Source: Catenaria anguillulae PL171 (taxonomy: Eukaryota > Blastocladiomycota > Blastocladiomycetes > Blastocladiales > Catenariaceae). Taken from it: a DNA stretch of 64,000 nucleotides. Positions 1-10,777 of the stretch are shown piece after piece. Both the position numbers and the translations under genes were made by a program. Location of the stretch: contig MCFL01000015.1 in NCBI GenBank assembly GCA_002102555.1, positions 62,001 through 126,000 of the forward strand, read 5' to 3'. Positions within the stretch are counted from its first letter, which is position 1. Each line of letters begins with the position of its first letter. The notes beneath the pieces are model-generated. The model was given only the letters and a program-made list of their open reading frames with translations. It was not told the origin of the DNA and searched no databases.

Positions 1-742
1 TGATGCCAGGCCAATACATGGATGTCGTGGGCAATATTTGGTAAATGGCGTGCAGGGGGAGGCGCGCTGGTTGTTGGTGGCAGCGTTTTGGAATCAACCA
101 AACCCTGCAGAGTTGATCGCTTCCCGCCCAGTTCCCACCCGTCTGGTTGAAGCGTGACCACGCCGGCGCCATTCGGTACAATACAGCCAGCGTCTAGCGC
201 CTTGACGATAGCGGCAAAACATACATCTTGATTCTCGACTAGTTAGGCTTCGGCAGTGGGAATTGCTGTGACCTTCGCTCTGGAAAGGAGGGCCAAGATG
301 CGGGCAGAAAGACGGCCAATGGCAACGAGGTATGAAGAAGGGCAGCATCCCCGCTCATGAGTGCTGTAGAATGGAGTCAGAAGCGTTAGAGCCATGCGAA
401 TCCCAGTCCATACTTTTCCAGGGGGTGGTTTGAATGAAGCAAAGAACGAACCTGGTGCGGGACAAGATGGTCGAGACAGCCATCGCCATCAGCTGGCCCC
501 TGTTGACAGACGGGATGGAATGATCGATCATGCCAGTCTATGGCGGATGGTGCACAGGATGCACGTCTTGTCGGTCGAGTACATCTGATGCTGTGTTCGG
601 ACGGAAGAAGTTGGGAGTCGGTTTGTCAATGTTTGGGTTTTGTCTCGTAGGTACATCAACGACGCGATCAGCGATCTCGGATGAGGCGTCAGGCACTAGG
701 CACGCCGATCCGACTTCTGGCACGTGTTCTTGGGTACATATG

Positions 743-781
<39 letters not shown>

Positions 782-922
782 AGCCAATGTCCATCACTCG
801 CAATCAAGAATTCGAACCGGCTTTTGCCCCCATGTAAGAGCTTCCCGACACACCACACACAGAGCATTCAACTGCGGTCGCCGTCTACTTTCGTTCCCCG
901 CCAATATCGCCGCCCAACGTCC
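1..922. other. 5' intergenic region, no supported gene
   Basis: No open frame here resembles a known family. The frame of the downstream gene stays open from about position 530, but that extension runs through a 38-base A run (a lysine stretch) and looks untranslated, so I place it in the 5' region of the RSC9-like gene. Confidence 0.5.
743..780 (+). repeat. Poly(A) tract of 38 bases
   Basis: An uninterrupted run of 38 A residues lies about 140 bp upstream of the likely start codon of the RSC9-like gene. There is no flanking target-site duplication that I can see and no retrotransposon coding sequence beside it. It may be a simple mononucleotide repeat or poly(dA:dT) promoter element. Confidence 0.9.
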
Positions 923-3190
923 ATGACGCGATTTGCCGGCGCTCCTCACACCAACGGATCGCTCCCGCCGGTCACCCCGACCAGCAGCAGACCACACACG
1001 GCTCCGGCCGCCTTTGCACCGGGCGCAGCCATGGCCATGGGAGCACCCATGCTTGCCTCTGCCTTTGAGCCGCCACCTCCCGAGCTCGTCTACTTTCACG
1101 GCGGCTACCACAACCGTCTGCTGCTTGCCCTGCAATCCACACTGCCCAACGAGATCGACTGGGCCCTTTCCATCCTGCTCAAGGCCTCGGCCATCGAAGA
1201 CCGCGAAATCCACCTCATAGCCGTCCCTGGCCTCGTCGACACGCTGATTTCCATGCTCGACCCGATCTTTACGGTCGGTGCAAGCGACGATCTGTACTTA
1301 CACTCGCTGGAATCAACTGCCGTGGATCTCGAGCGCGCGCTCTTCACGCTGCAAATCCTGCGCAATTTCTCATTCACGCTGGCCAATGCACGGCAACTGG
1401 CCTACTCGACCGCCATTCCAACCGTCAGCGTGCGCATTCTCAAGCTGCCCGAGGACATGCCACGAATCATGGAAGCACGGCACTTGGCGTTGGACCTGTT
1501 TGAAAACATGCTACCCGCGGTTCCCATTCCAAACTGGCACATTCCAGAAAGCTTTGCAGCTCTGGATGCGGGTGACAAGGATGCGCAAGAGTCGGCTGCG
1601 GGTGCGTCTCAGTCCAAGCTCGACTCGACCGACCTGTTGCCTTTGCTCTTTTCGTTTGCATTTTCTCGGGACCGCGCCTTTGTCATGATGGCACTCAACT
1701 CGCTCGCATCGCTCGCCATGAACGATGTGCATCACCGAGGGCTCTTGCACTACTACTCGCCGGCGTTTGCACAACACATTGGTGCTTTGCTCACACTGCA
1801 CGATCGTGACCTCGCGCTCACGGACCGTGCACTTGAGCTGGTCTACCAATGGACGCTCTACTCGGACTCGCTTGCGCGCGCTCTGCTCGTCGACCTACCA
1901 CGGTCTGTCCCATCCACGCTGCTACGCATCGTCAAGGAAAACTCGCCATCGTCGCGGGCATTCGAGGTTGCACCCACGGCGCCTCCCGCACACGCGTCCG
2001 TCACACACCGAGCGCGCCTGACGGCACTCTTCGAATCGCGCCTCGTCTCATTTGCCACCCGTGCCGCACAGCAACTTGGCATTGAGGGTGCCGACGCCAT
2101 CGTCAACTCGTCTCCCACCATGATTGTCATTCCTCAACCCCCACCGAACCGTATCGAGCCCCTGCGTGCCCTTGGCTGGGCTGCGACCTTACTCGACGCA
2201 GACCCAACAGCCACCAAGTCTGTCGATCAAGTGTACGCTTCATACACGGAATACGCCTCTGTCCTCGCCTCGCTCTTGCCCGATCCAGCCTCGTCCTCGT
2301 CACCAGCAACGACGCCACCACTCCCGGGCATGACCCCGCCGCCGCCGGCGGCCGCACCCACCTCCCCGCCGCTCAATGTGCACACCATGTACCCGAAGGA
2401 CAAGCTCATGACCACGCTGACGCACCTCGTCCCGGGCGCACGTGTTGTCAACGGCATCGTGTATGGAATCGCCCTTCGCCCGTCCCTTTACGCCGTCGCG
2501 TCGGCGCCACGCGGGCCCGGGTCGCGCAGACGCACGTCGCCGTCGCTCGCAACCTGTCTTTGGGACGGGTGCACGTACCGAGGTGCCGATGTGGCGACCC
2601 ACGTCGAGGCACAGCATCTCGGGCAATGGGAGAATGGAACCGCCGTGGCCACCACGTGCCCGTGGGCTGGATGCACGTCGTCAAAACCGCATGGAACAGA
2701 TGCAAAGACGTGGCGAGCACATTTGATGACACACGTGCCCGTGTCTCATGCCGTCCCTCCGCTCGAGTGGGAGACGGCCGGACCCGTGCCGCCGTACCCG
2801 CATTCAGATATCTTGGCGCACATCAAGATGGAGACCAAGCTGGATCCGGCAGGCGCACCCTTGGTCGCGGCACTCGTGTTGAGGAACTTGGTCAGGGCCG
2901 CAAGAAAGGCCGCAAAGGAAGGCCGGGTTTCGAGCGGCGTTGGCGAGGCAATTGGCGCTGATGGTGCCGGGGCAAGGAGAGCCTTGGGTAGCATGGCACC
3001 ACCGGAGGATGTGGCGGCTATGGACGTGGATATCCCGGCCCGGCAACAGCAGCACGTCATGGATGGAGTTTTACCGCTCGAGTCCATCTATGATGATTTG
3101 GTGATTGCAACGGCCATGCAGCCAAGGGTCGGCAGATTTTTGGGCGAAGTGATGGAGGAGCTGTGGGGTCTATGTCGGGACGACGAGTGA
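923..3190 (+). CDS. RSC9/ARID2-like chromatin remodelling subunit (probable)
   Basis: An intronless frame encodes about 755 residues from the ATG at 923; I reject upstream in-frame ATGs because they sit before or beside the poly(A) run. Residues ~50-350 form a helical, armadillo-like region with Leu-rich helices. Pro/Ser linkers follow (~480-510). The C-terminal third holds two C2H2-like zinc fingers, beginning CLWDGCTYRG and CPWAGCTSSK, each with paired His. Armadillo-like repeats followed by C-terminal C2H2 fingers is the layout of Rsc9 in fungal RSC/SWI-SNF complexes and of the C-terminal part of animal ARID2/BAF200; a stretch near residue 510 (YPKDKLMTTL) could be a weak RFX-type helix. 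No ARID domain is visible. Function inferred: nuclear, structural subunit of a nucleosome remodeller. An unrelated armadillo/zinc-finger protein remains possible. Confidence 0.55.
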   Translation: MTRFAGAPHTNGSLPPVTPTSSRPHTAPAAFAPGAAMAMGAPMLASAFEPPPPELVYFHGGYHNRLLLALQSTLPNEIDWALSILLKASAIEDREIHLIAVPGLVDTLISMLDPIFTVGASDDLYLHSLESTAVDLERALFTLQILRNFSFTLANARQLAYSTAIPTVSVRILKLPEDMPRIMEARHLALDLFENMLPAVPIPNWHIPESFAALDAGDKDAQESAAGASQSKLDSTDLLPLLFSFAFSRDRAFVMMALNSLASLAMNDVHHRGLLHYYSPAFAQHIGALLTLHDRDLALTDRALELVYQWTLYSDSLARALLVDLPRSVPSTLLRIVKENSPSSRAFEVAPTAPPAHASVTHRARLTALFESRLVSFATRAAQQLGIEGADAIVNSSPTMIVIPQPPPNRIEPLRALGWAATLLDADPTATKSVDQVYASYTEYASVLASLLPDPASSSSPATTPPLPGMTPPPPAAAPTSPPLNVHTMYPKDKLMTTLTHLVPGARVVNGIVYGIALRPSLYAVASAPRGPGSRRRTSPSLATCLWDGCTYRGADVATHVEAQHLGQWENGTAVATTCPWAGCTSSKPHGTDAKTWRAHLMTHVPVSHAVPPLEWETAGPVPPYPHSDILAHIKMETKLDPAGAPLVAALVLRNLVRAARKAAKEGRVSSGVGEAIGADGAGARRALGSMAPPEDVAAMDVDIPARQQQHVMDGVLPLESIYDDLVIATAMQPRVGRFLGEVMEELWGLCRDDE

Positions 3191-3391
3191 GTGAGCCCCA
3201 CGTGTTGCAATGTCGTGTCCTTGTTCTTCTCTCGTCGTGCGACCTATCTATCTAACCCCTTTTTGTTGTATTTTGCATCTTAATCCTTTGGTTTTGTTGC
3301 TTGTTGTTCTTTCATATATTTAAATGATATTTTTACAAGGAATTGGTCAGTCTACTAATGAGAACAACAACATGAGCAATCTCTTTAGCGT

Positions 3392-5762
3392 TTAACGACC
3401 CAGCGCGCGGATCTTGCGGCTCTTTTTGGCCGAGGCCTTCTCGAGCTTGGATTCAAAATACGCCTCGAATCCACCTGCAACACCATCAGATGGACGATTA
3501 TTGCCGGGACTGGCGACTGCTGCCGCTCGTGACGGCGTATCGGTCCTTGGTGACACTGCACCGCCCCGATTCAAACTCGCCGTGCTTCCAGCAACGCTGC
3601 TGGCCCCGCTACGAAACGCGTTGAGTTGCTCAATCAACTTGAGCCGTTCCTCACACTCGTCGCGTACAGTTTCCTTGAGCGCCACGATTTCTTCCTCTAG
3701 CTGCCGTTTGGTTTCCGTCCACTGCAATTGAGAAGCTTGCTTGGACTGAACCTCGCGCAGAACTTTGTTCCGCTCGAGCTCGAGCTCGCTGATGCGCAAC
3801 TTGCATTGCTCGAGTTCCATGATGTGCTGCTCAGTCGCAGCGTTGTGGCGGCGTTTGAGCTCATCGAGAGCAGCAAGTGCCGAGCGCTACACACAAGAGC
3901 AACATGTGGTGAGGTCAACCACCCGACAGTTGAGTGAGCAAGACAAAATGTCACACCTTTTCCTGCTCTAAAACACGGCTCCTGTCATGTAGCCGCTTGA
4001 CATTCTCCATCCCTTCAGCCGCCCGGTCTTTTATCGCATCCATTTCGTTCTGCAACTTGCGCACCTGCTCTTTGGCCGCTTGCTCCGCCTCCTGTATCTG
4101 CTTCAAGGCCGCGCGCGTTGCCGCCAAATCCTTTTCCAGTGCGCCAACGACCACTGCGCTCTCCTGCTTGCACTCTTGCTCGCGCTGGTTCTGGGCCGCT
4201 ACCAACTTTTCCTGAAATGACGCTTGCAGCTGAACTAGCCGGTTTTGATGGGCAGCAACAGTGTCGGCACGCTCGGCTTCCATTTGCCGAATCCGTTGTT
4301 CGAGCGCAACATGTTTGATTCGCAGGTCATCAATGAGTTTCTAGAGTCAAGCATATCGGAACAATGAATAGTGGTCCTGATAAATGTGGGCGTGGTGGAA
4401 AAGGGGCACCTCTCGAGACGCCTGCGAGCTCGTTTGGGCGGCCCGGGCATCTGCCAACGCCCGCTCCACCTCTGTCCGCAGTTGCCGCTCTGCATCGAGT
4501 TGAGAGGCAATTTTTCGCGCGTTTTCGAGCGAACTGTCGAGTTCTCGATGAACAGCTTGGAGGGTAGCGGTGAGGGACGCCTCTTTTGCCTTCCAAGCGT
4601 CGGTGGAGATTTGTAGTGCTTGGCGTTCCTCGTTGAGCTTAGCCGAGTATTGCGCCGCTGTGGATTCCATATCTGCAACAACAACAGCCGTATTGGAAAC
4701 TTCAGGGGATGTCGGGGTTCGTCAAGATAACCAACCAAAGTGCGAACCTGCCACGCGCTGACGCTCGACGCTGAGTTCAGCATCTGCCTTGTTTTTGGCT
4801 TCGGTCATCTGCCTGACGTTGTGCTGTCTGGAAATGCATGGTTAAAGGATGTCTCGGAAAGTCAAGTTGAGTCAAGGATAAACACCTACGACTGGGCGAC
4901 TTGAAGAGCGAGGTCGTCGACTTGAGAGCGGAGGACAGTGTTTTGCTCCTCAAACTCTTGACTTAGTTTGAGGTTTGATTCTCGAACCCGATCCGCGATT
5001 TGCGCCTCGACCAGCACATTGGCATGGGTTTGCACATGGATGAGCGATTCCTTGACTGATGTCCGAAGCAGCCGAAGACTAGCCAAAACAGGCAATGTGT
5101 CAACTCTTGCATGCACGGCACGGTCATTACCAAGCGCACCTTGACACAGTTTCTCGCTTCAACCCGTCCACCTCTTGCTTGAGGACACGTATGGTCCCAC
5201 TCGACTTGCGGATAAGGGCCTGAGAACGAAGCAATCGGCTCGACATTGCCTGCAAGTCTTGCGTTGTTTGATCCTGCAGCAGGCAGGCTTGTCAGATACA
5301 CGACGAAAACCATTCAGCAATGCAACTCGAGCGTACCAATCGCCGCTCACTCAGCTGGTATTTGAGCTTCCACTGCGCCGTAGACTCTTGCAAAAGCTGG
5401 TTTAGTCCATGCTGCTCCTCCAAGCTGGCACGAAATCCTTGACTCTGCTCCTCGGCCATTCGAACCCGCTCGAGTAGCCCTGGCCGTTCTTCTGCGTATT
5501 GCTGTCGCAATCTCTGGTTAAATTGACGTCGACTCGGCGACGTGGCCACGAGAATTCAAACCTTTCGCGCCTCCAGTTCCTTTTCCAGGGTTGCGAATTC
5601 TCGTTGCAGCGCCTCCATTCGTGACAGCAGCAAGTAGGACACACCACAAAACCGACACGCTGTTTCGCCTTCGGACATGGCAATGATCTCGGCGGGTAGC
5701 GGGAGCTGACGGCCGGCATGGCCGGATTGATCGGCTGGAGCATCCGTTGGGTTCATTTGCAT
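3392..5762 (-). CDS. LEKR1: LEKR1-like coiled-coil protein, 8 exons
   Basis: Eight exons splice cleanly at about 5562-5762, 5337-5513, 5140-5273, 4890-5078, 4748-4827, 4410-4672, 3957-4340 and 3392-3886, giving 640 codons without a frame break. The N terminus carries a CRFCGVSYL motif followed by leucine-rich helix. This is the signature start of animal LEKR1 (leucine-, glutamate- and lysine-rich protein 1), whose length (~690 aa) also fits. Almost everything after residue ~45 is predicted coiled coil (heptads rich in E, K, Q, L), ending in a short Ser/Pro/Gly-rich tail. LEKR1 is poorly characterised; a structural role, perhaps centrosomal or ciliary, is inference. The start could be the Met two codons downstream (5756). 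It is divergently transcribed from the DTWD1 gene, sharing about 230 bp of upstream sequence. Confidence 0.75.
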
Positions 5763-5992
5763 GCCTTCTTTTGATTCCTTAGCGTGGTACAGAGCTGATA
5801 TGATATGAGCTAGGACAGTCCTCCTTCGTTTTCGCTTTCGTGGGAAGCGGACTCGACGACGACGCGGCAACACATCACGTGTCGCCAGCTCGCACATTTC
5901 CATGTCGAGTGAATGGGAGCGGCAGAGTGAGGTTGGCCACAATCGTTGGAGCCAAAAATGCAGCCGGAAATCATCACAACAGTTCAACCTCA

Positions 5993-6967
5993 ATGCATTC
6001 AACCATTGCTATGGCATCTCTATTCGAAGTCGACGATCTTGCTCACCTGTTTCCCGATGACGACTCGACGGATGCACTTGCCGGCGCCAACCCGGACCAG
6101 TCCATGAGTCTTGACGCCTCGGAATCGGACGAGGAAGAAATCGTGCTCGCCACGGAACTGCCTCATAAGGACCTGGTCATTTCGCCAACGGCGCCGTTAC
6201 TCGAATGCAACCGAAAGCGGTGTCCGACATGTCGTGACAAGTGCCGATACTACTGCCGGCAATGCCTGGTTCCTCGCGGGCCAGCAACGCCTCCAACGCT
6301 TCCGCCACTGCCTTGGACGTACGATGTATTCAAGCACAACCAGGAACGCAAGGGAAAGTCGACCGCATTGCACGTCAAGGTGCTTTGCCCAAACGAATCC
6401 AACGTTTGGACGTACCCGCAAGATGTGGAGCGCTACACGGCTCAGGCCGACCCAGAAAAAACCCTGGTCCTGTACCCGAGCGCACGTGCACAGCCCATCT
6501 CTGCGATTGACCCGAGCTCCTTCACACACATTGTTGTGCTGGATGGCACTTGGTACCAAGCCCATCAAATGGCACGCGACACGCCCCTGCTGCAAGATTC
6601 CCGGGTCCGCCATGTGTCGTTTGCGTCGCCGCCGCAGACAAAGTTTTGGCGGCATCAGCAAAAGGGTGGGGATCATTTGGCCACGATTGAGGCCATGTGG
6701 TGGCTTGTCCGGGAGTTTATGGTTGCACACCGGCCGAGCGAGGATTATCATCGGTACGATGACTTGTTGTGGTACTTTACGTTTACGTATCAGCGGATTT
6801 TGGGCGAGTATTTGATCAAGGAGGAGCGCAAGTTGACACGGCAGATGAAGGGTCAGTTTCGCACGGCCGTGTTTCGGGCGAGGGCAAAGGGCGAGGTTGT
6901 GCGGAAGGAGGATGTGGTCAAGGGTAAAAAAGGGCAGGAAATTGCCCATGATCATGATGACAAGTAA
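5993..6967 (+). CDS. DTWD1: tRNA-uridine aminocarboxypropyltransferase (DTWD1 family)
   Basis: An intronless frame encodes ~324 aa. It has the DTW-domain hallmarks: a zinc-binding cluster CPTCRDKCRYYCRQC, the block GKSTALHVKVL, the family motif DGTW (as DxTW) and the downstream FWRHQQKGGDHLATIEA block. Order and spacing match eukaryotic DTWD1. Known function of the family: transfer of the 3-amino-3-carboxypropyl group from S-adenosylmethionine to uridine to make acp3U in tRNA (DTWD1 acts at position 20 in human cells). The N-terminal ~60 residues are acidic and weakly conserved. The C-terminal ~45 are basic (KGKK), possibly for RNA binding or nuclear import. I chose ATG 5993; ATG 6011 is equally good and an upstream in-frame ATG at 5840 would overlap the divergent promoter. 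Confidence 0.85.
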   Translation: MHSTIAMASLFEVDDLAHLFPDDDSTDALAGANPDQSMSLDASESDEEEIVLATELPHKDLVISPTAPLLECNRKRCPTCRDKCRYYCRQCLVPRGPATPPTLPPLPWTYDVFKHNQERKGKSTALHVKVLCPNESNVWTYPQDVERYTAQADPEKTLVLYPSARAQPISAIDPSSFTHIVVLDGTWYQAHQMARDTPLLQDSRVRHVSFASPPQTKFWRHQQKGGDHLATIEAMWWLVREFMVAHRPSEDYHRYDDLLWYFTFTYQRILGEYLIKEERKLTRQMKGQFRTAVFRARAKGEVVRKEDVVKGKKGQEIAHDHDDK

Positions 6968-7060
6968 CAATGTGTACTGTACTCTTCAAGCATGTACTCG
7001 CATTGAATTGCAATACCCCGGATATGTATGTACACATCGACACTCTTGTTTTTCACGAAC

Positions 7061-8023
7061 TTACAAATACATGGGATGGAACTTTGCGGCCTGCTCCGCT
7101 CCCAATGCCTCTGCCTTCTTTGCCACGGCATCCACATTGATTTTCACCTCTGCACCGAGCTCGGCTTGGATCGCCGCCGACCACTCCTTCATGGCCGCCA
7201 ACGTCACCTCGGGCGCCCCACGCACGTGCGGCAAGTACAGCGCGACCACGGACGCAGGCAGTGACGCCAGAGTGCCTTGGACCAGGGCTGCCGCCGACAA
7301 GTCTGCCAAAGTCATGGGCGCAGGCATGGTTGGGGCAATGTGCTTTGACGACGACTCTGAAGTGAGTGTGAAGAGGTGGTTACGCAAAGCGAGCACGCGC
7401 GCGCGATCGTCATCCATGTCGTAGCGGACCGTGCGCGGAAGGGTGTTGAGTGAGCCCGAGGTCAGTGCCAGGATGCGCTTGGGTTTCGTGGCAGAAACGA
7501 GTGACGTGATGAGGGCAGTGTGCAACTCGGCAGGGAAAGTGGTGAGCGTGTCAAGCGAAACGGATGCGATTGCAGTGGTCGTGACGAGGTGGACGGGGAG
7601 GGCAGACGTGATGGGCTCCGAGGAGCGGTTGGCTGCATACGGCTGTGATCCAATTTTGTGGTTTGTCAGTTCGTGTCCGCCACGTCATTCAGTCACGTCC
7701 AGTGCGCATGGGCGAACCTGAGGGTAAGATACGCGCAGCTCGCCCAGCTTTGGTGCGGGTTTGCCCGTATTCAAGGATTCAGCAAAGGCGCGGGTCAAAG
7801 TGGCCGCGAGCGAGTCGACAGCGATCATGAGGGTCGTGATGGATGGCAGAGCGGCCGTGACGGATGCAGCGGTCCACGGAAAGATGGTCGTTGGATCAAC
7901 CTTGGGCTGAGTCGCAGCTTGTGACGTCGGGTCTGCGGACGGTGCTTCGGGGCCCTCAAACTCGTCATCGTACAGGAGGCGGGACGGAGCGCCCTTTGCG
8001 CCAAGATCTTCAAGCAAGCTCAT
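7061..8023 (-). CDS. Proteasome assembly chaperone 1-like protein (PSMG1/PAC1)
   Basis: Two exons (about 7718-8023 and 7061-7642) flank a 75-nt GT-AG intron in phase 0 and give 295 aa. The order of blocks resembles PSMG1: a hydrophobic strand TTLMIAVDSLAATL near residue 60, a central TTTAIASVSLDTL strand, then the block DLSAAALVQG followed by LPASVVALYLPHV and an acidic helix. In PSMG1 the equivalent C-terminal block reads DLPAAVLSYCQ then IPAILYLCYTDV. PAC1 pairs with PAC2 to assemble the 20S alpha ring in cytosol. Assignment rests on this alignment by eye and needs a profile search. ATG 8107 lies in frame upstream; I prefer 8023 because the extension is not conserved-looking. It is convergent with DTWD1. 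Confidence 0.5.
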
Positions 8024-8262
8024 GGTGTTGGTGCGGAAATCGTCTTGATGGATTTTCTTCAAATTCGAATTCCGACAATCAAATGTGTTGCGGACGTCGT
8101 ACGCCACACACCAACGGGGGAACGTCGATCCACCTACCTTACACGATCACATGAGGAAGGATTGTCCACTTTATGTCCGCTGCTTCCATCCTATCCCATT
8201 CATCTTGCCATCCAAGAGAGCCATAAATCCCCCTTCGCTCTCTAGCCATTCAATCTGCCACG

Positions 8263-9027
8263 ATGTTTGTGATCACGCACTGCCTTCGCAACCCCCTCAC
8301 CATGGCAAGTCGAGTCAGTCGAGTCGCTGCTGCCTTTCGTCACGGTAATGTATCGGGTCAGCCCAGCGTCCACCATGGGCTCGCTCGCGTCCCACTGTTC
8401 GTTTCAATCTTTCCATATGCAGGCTTTCCGCGCCATCTTCAGTACCATTTTCCAGCGCCACCCAACGAATCTACCCGTCGCGGGTTGACCACTATCTCCA
8501 AAGACAATGAACCCAACCAAATCCACTCCACCAAGACGACTCGACAACCGTCCGCCTCCCCTGCCACCAATGCGATCCCAGAAGAAGCCATGGCCTGGTT
8601 CAAGCAGCACAACCACAAGCCACGCTCATCCGACCTCAACCGCGAGTTTCTCAAAGTGCTCGCCAACCTGGGCCTAAACGGGCCTGCCGATGGTCTGACT
8701 GGCGAGCAAATACTCCAGCGCAAGCGATTGAAGGCGGAATTTTCCAAGGCGGCTGCGATCAACTTTGCGAAAAAGTCCAAGCGACTCGTTTTCTTGCAAA
8801 AGCTGTGCAAGCGATACGACGTCAAGATTGGCGCCACGCAAGACGAGTGCATTGAGCAACTGGACAAGCTCTACGTCAACATTCACGATGCAGTGTTGAC
8901 CGACGGGAACAAAAAGACGTTTGAATCGCTCGAAGCGTTTTTGGATGACGTCAAGCGGAGGACCTTTTCGAAAGAGTCAGCAAAGGAGCTGGGATTGCGG
9001 GTGTTTTTGAAGCATGTGTGGGAATAG
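8263..9027 (+). CDS. Hypothetical mitochondrial-type protein
   Basis: The frame of up to 254 aa has an Arg/Ser/Ala-rich N terminus with no acidic residues for the first ~60 positions, typical of a mitochondrial targeting presequence. The rest is a basic, helical domain (KRLVFLQKLCKRYD). An in-frame 78-nt segment at about 8345-8422 has a GTAATG donor, a pyrimidine-rich tract and a CAG acceptor, so it may be an intron; removing it leaves the frame intact and gives 228 aa. I do not recognise the family. Start codons 8263 and 8302 are both possible. It starts ~240 bp from the divergent PSMG1-like gene. Confidence 0.6.
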   Translation: MFVITHCLRNPLTMASRVSRVAAAFRHGNVSGQPSVHHGLARVPLFVSIFPYAGFPRHLQYHFPAPPNESTRRGLTTISKDNEPNQIHSTKTTRQPSASPATNAIPEEAMAWFKQHNHKPRSSDLNREFLKVLANLGLNGPADGLTGEQILQRKRLKAEFSKAAAINFAKKSKRLVFLQKLCKRYDVKIGATQDECIEQLDKLYVNIHDAVLTDGNKKTFESLEAFLDDVKRRTFSKESAKELGLRVFLKHVWE

Positions 9028-9484
9028 GATGGAGAGCGGTAATTGTACATAACTATCTGTAACCCGAGGTGCTACCGGCGAGGTCTGTCCTATTAGGCCG
9101 TTTCAAGAAATGCTTTGCGTTTGTACGCTGGTCCATTGGAAGGGCGCGAGAAGTGCGAACAAGATAATGTGCTCAACAACTGAAGAAAAAGGGTATGAAC
9201 GCCAGCTCTCCATGACCCAGGACCCATGATGAAACAGCGAAGAGAAAAAATGGCAGATGTCTTGTTGTCTGCACCTACTTTATTTAAAACCAGCCAATTG
9301 ATGGCAGAAGAAAGAATCGCTTGATAATGAGCAAGGATCGAGAGACTGGTGGGTGCAAACACGATCTCCGCGCAAGTAATCACAACCCCGTTCCCATTCT
9401 CGGCAATGCAAACATAAGGCGCCAAGTCATCCAAAACGCTCTATGGAGTATCCCCCATCATTTTGGCCGGCATCGCGCTGAACC
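9028..9484. other. Intergenic, promoter side of GPCR gene
   Basis: About 460 bp between two plus-strand genes. I see no supported gene in it; it should hold the 3' end of the mitochondrial-type gene and the promoter of the receptor gene. Confidence 0.5.
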
Positions 9485-10777
9485 ATGTCTCTCACTGTGG
9501 ATCAACTTGCGACTCTGGACACACTTGTCCGCACAACAGCCTCACTTGGCCTCATCGGTAACCTGACAATCCTATTTGACCACTTTCGGCGGTGGGAAAA
9601 GATCCGCAACTCTGCGTCCCGAATCATTGCCTGGGGATGCCTGGCGTCGACGCTGTCCACCCTTACTTTCCTGTGCGCCCGATCATTCATCCCGGCACGG
9701 GGTCAGCCGCCAAGCACAGCATGTTTGATTCAGGCCACCGTTCAGCAGTATGCAATCCATGCATCGCATGTTTGGTTTGTGTTTCAAACCATCAACATCT
9801 TTCTTGTCATGTGGGCAAAGGTGTCGCTGGAAAAGATTCAAAAGATGGAGCCGCTGTACCACGCCCTTGCATGGACTGTGCCACTGCTTTCGACGTTCGG
9901 GCCGATTGCCAAGTATCCGATCCACAGTTTCTACGGTGACGCTGGGCTGTGGTGCTGGATCGGGCCGGCTTATGGTCAGTACCGGGTCTACCTGAGTATC
10001 ATGGTGGTATGTGACACATCACCGAGCTTGTTGACAGGGCACTTTGAGGACGATAGAACTAACGACGGGCCATGAATTCCGAACCGAATGAGATATGGGT
10101 CATCATTGGCTTCAGCTCATTCTGTTACATCTTTATTTGGTGGAGTCTGCAGAGTGACCTTCGCAACGCCCGGTACGGCACACTTCTCCTCTTCCAATTG
10201 TCATTCCCACAGGTATCCTCACTATGGGCGTATCTGTGTGCATAACTTGCACGATACATGTAGGCCCGGCTCGGCACTGAGCGCCATTTCCAACAATGAC
10301 AACAGCCTCAGGAGCTCTACTCGTCTGCGCGCAGAAGCTCTATTTGCCATCAAAACCGGCGCATTTATGATCACCTACATCTTCACCTACTCTGGTGCCA
10401 GCGCCAACCGCATTCATGCCCTGGTCAGTCCGCCATCCCCCTTTTGGGTGATTGCCTGGCAAGGAATCACCATGACGGGCATTGGGATCTGGAACCTGGT
10501 CACGTATTTTGCCATTCCATACTTGCTCAAGCGAGCGCGGTTGCGTGGCAAAGGGGTTAGCCGGTCAGCAAAATCGGCCACTGGGATCGTGATGGCTGCC
10601 GGCGGGTCACGATTGCTTGCATCCTACTCGGCAACTCGAAGTGCTTCAATGGCAATGATTGTGGGGTCAGATCAAGCAGGTGGAGAGGCAAGCAAGGCCG
10701 CAGTCATCAACGGCAAGGAGCAGGCGCGCAGTAGCCAGAGTGCTGCCCTCAGGACGGCGACTTATTGTGATGAATGA
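9485..10777 (+). CDS. cAMP-receptor-like 7TM receptor (GPCR)
   Basis: Three exons at about 9485-10006, 10093-10172 and 10264-10777 give exactly 371 aa. Seven hydrophobic helices are visible: two near residues 17-75, one near 90-115 (HVWFVFQTINIFLVMW), one at 125-145, one at 170-190 spanning the first splice, one at 230-250 (AFMITYIFTYS) and one at 265-285. The loop after helix 4 has the GLWCWIG motif, which in Dictyostelium cAMP receptors and fungal relatives (class E/CRL family) precedes helix 5. The C-terminal ~90 residues are cytoplasmic and Ser/Ala-rich, suited to phosphorylation. Expected role: plasma-membrane receptor coupled to heterotrimeric G proteins; ligand unknown. The second intron could instead end at an earlier AG (10213), adding a short loop insert in the same frame. 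Confidence 0.75.

Noticed and set aside
538-867. Minus-strand frame containing polyphenylalanine
   Set aside because: It is only the complement of the poly(A) run; no other protein-like content.
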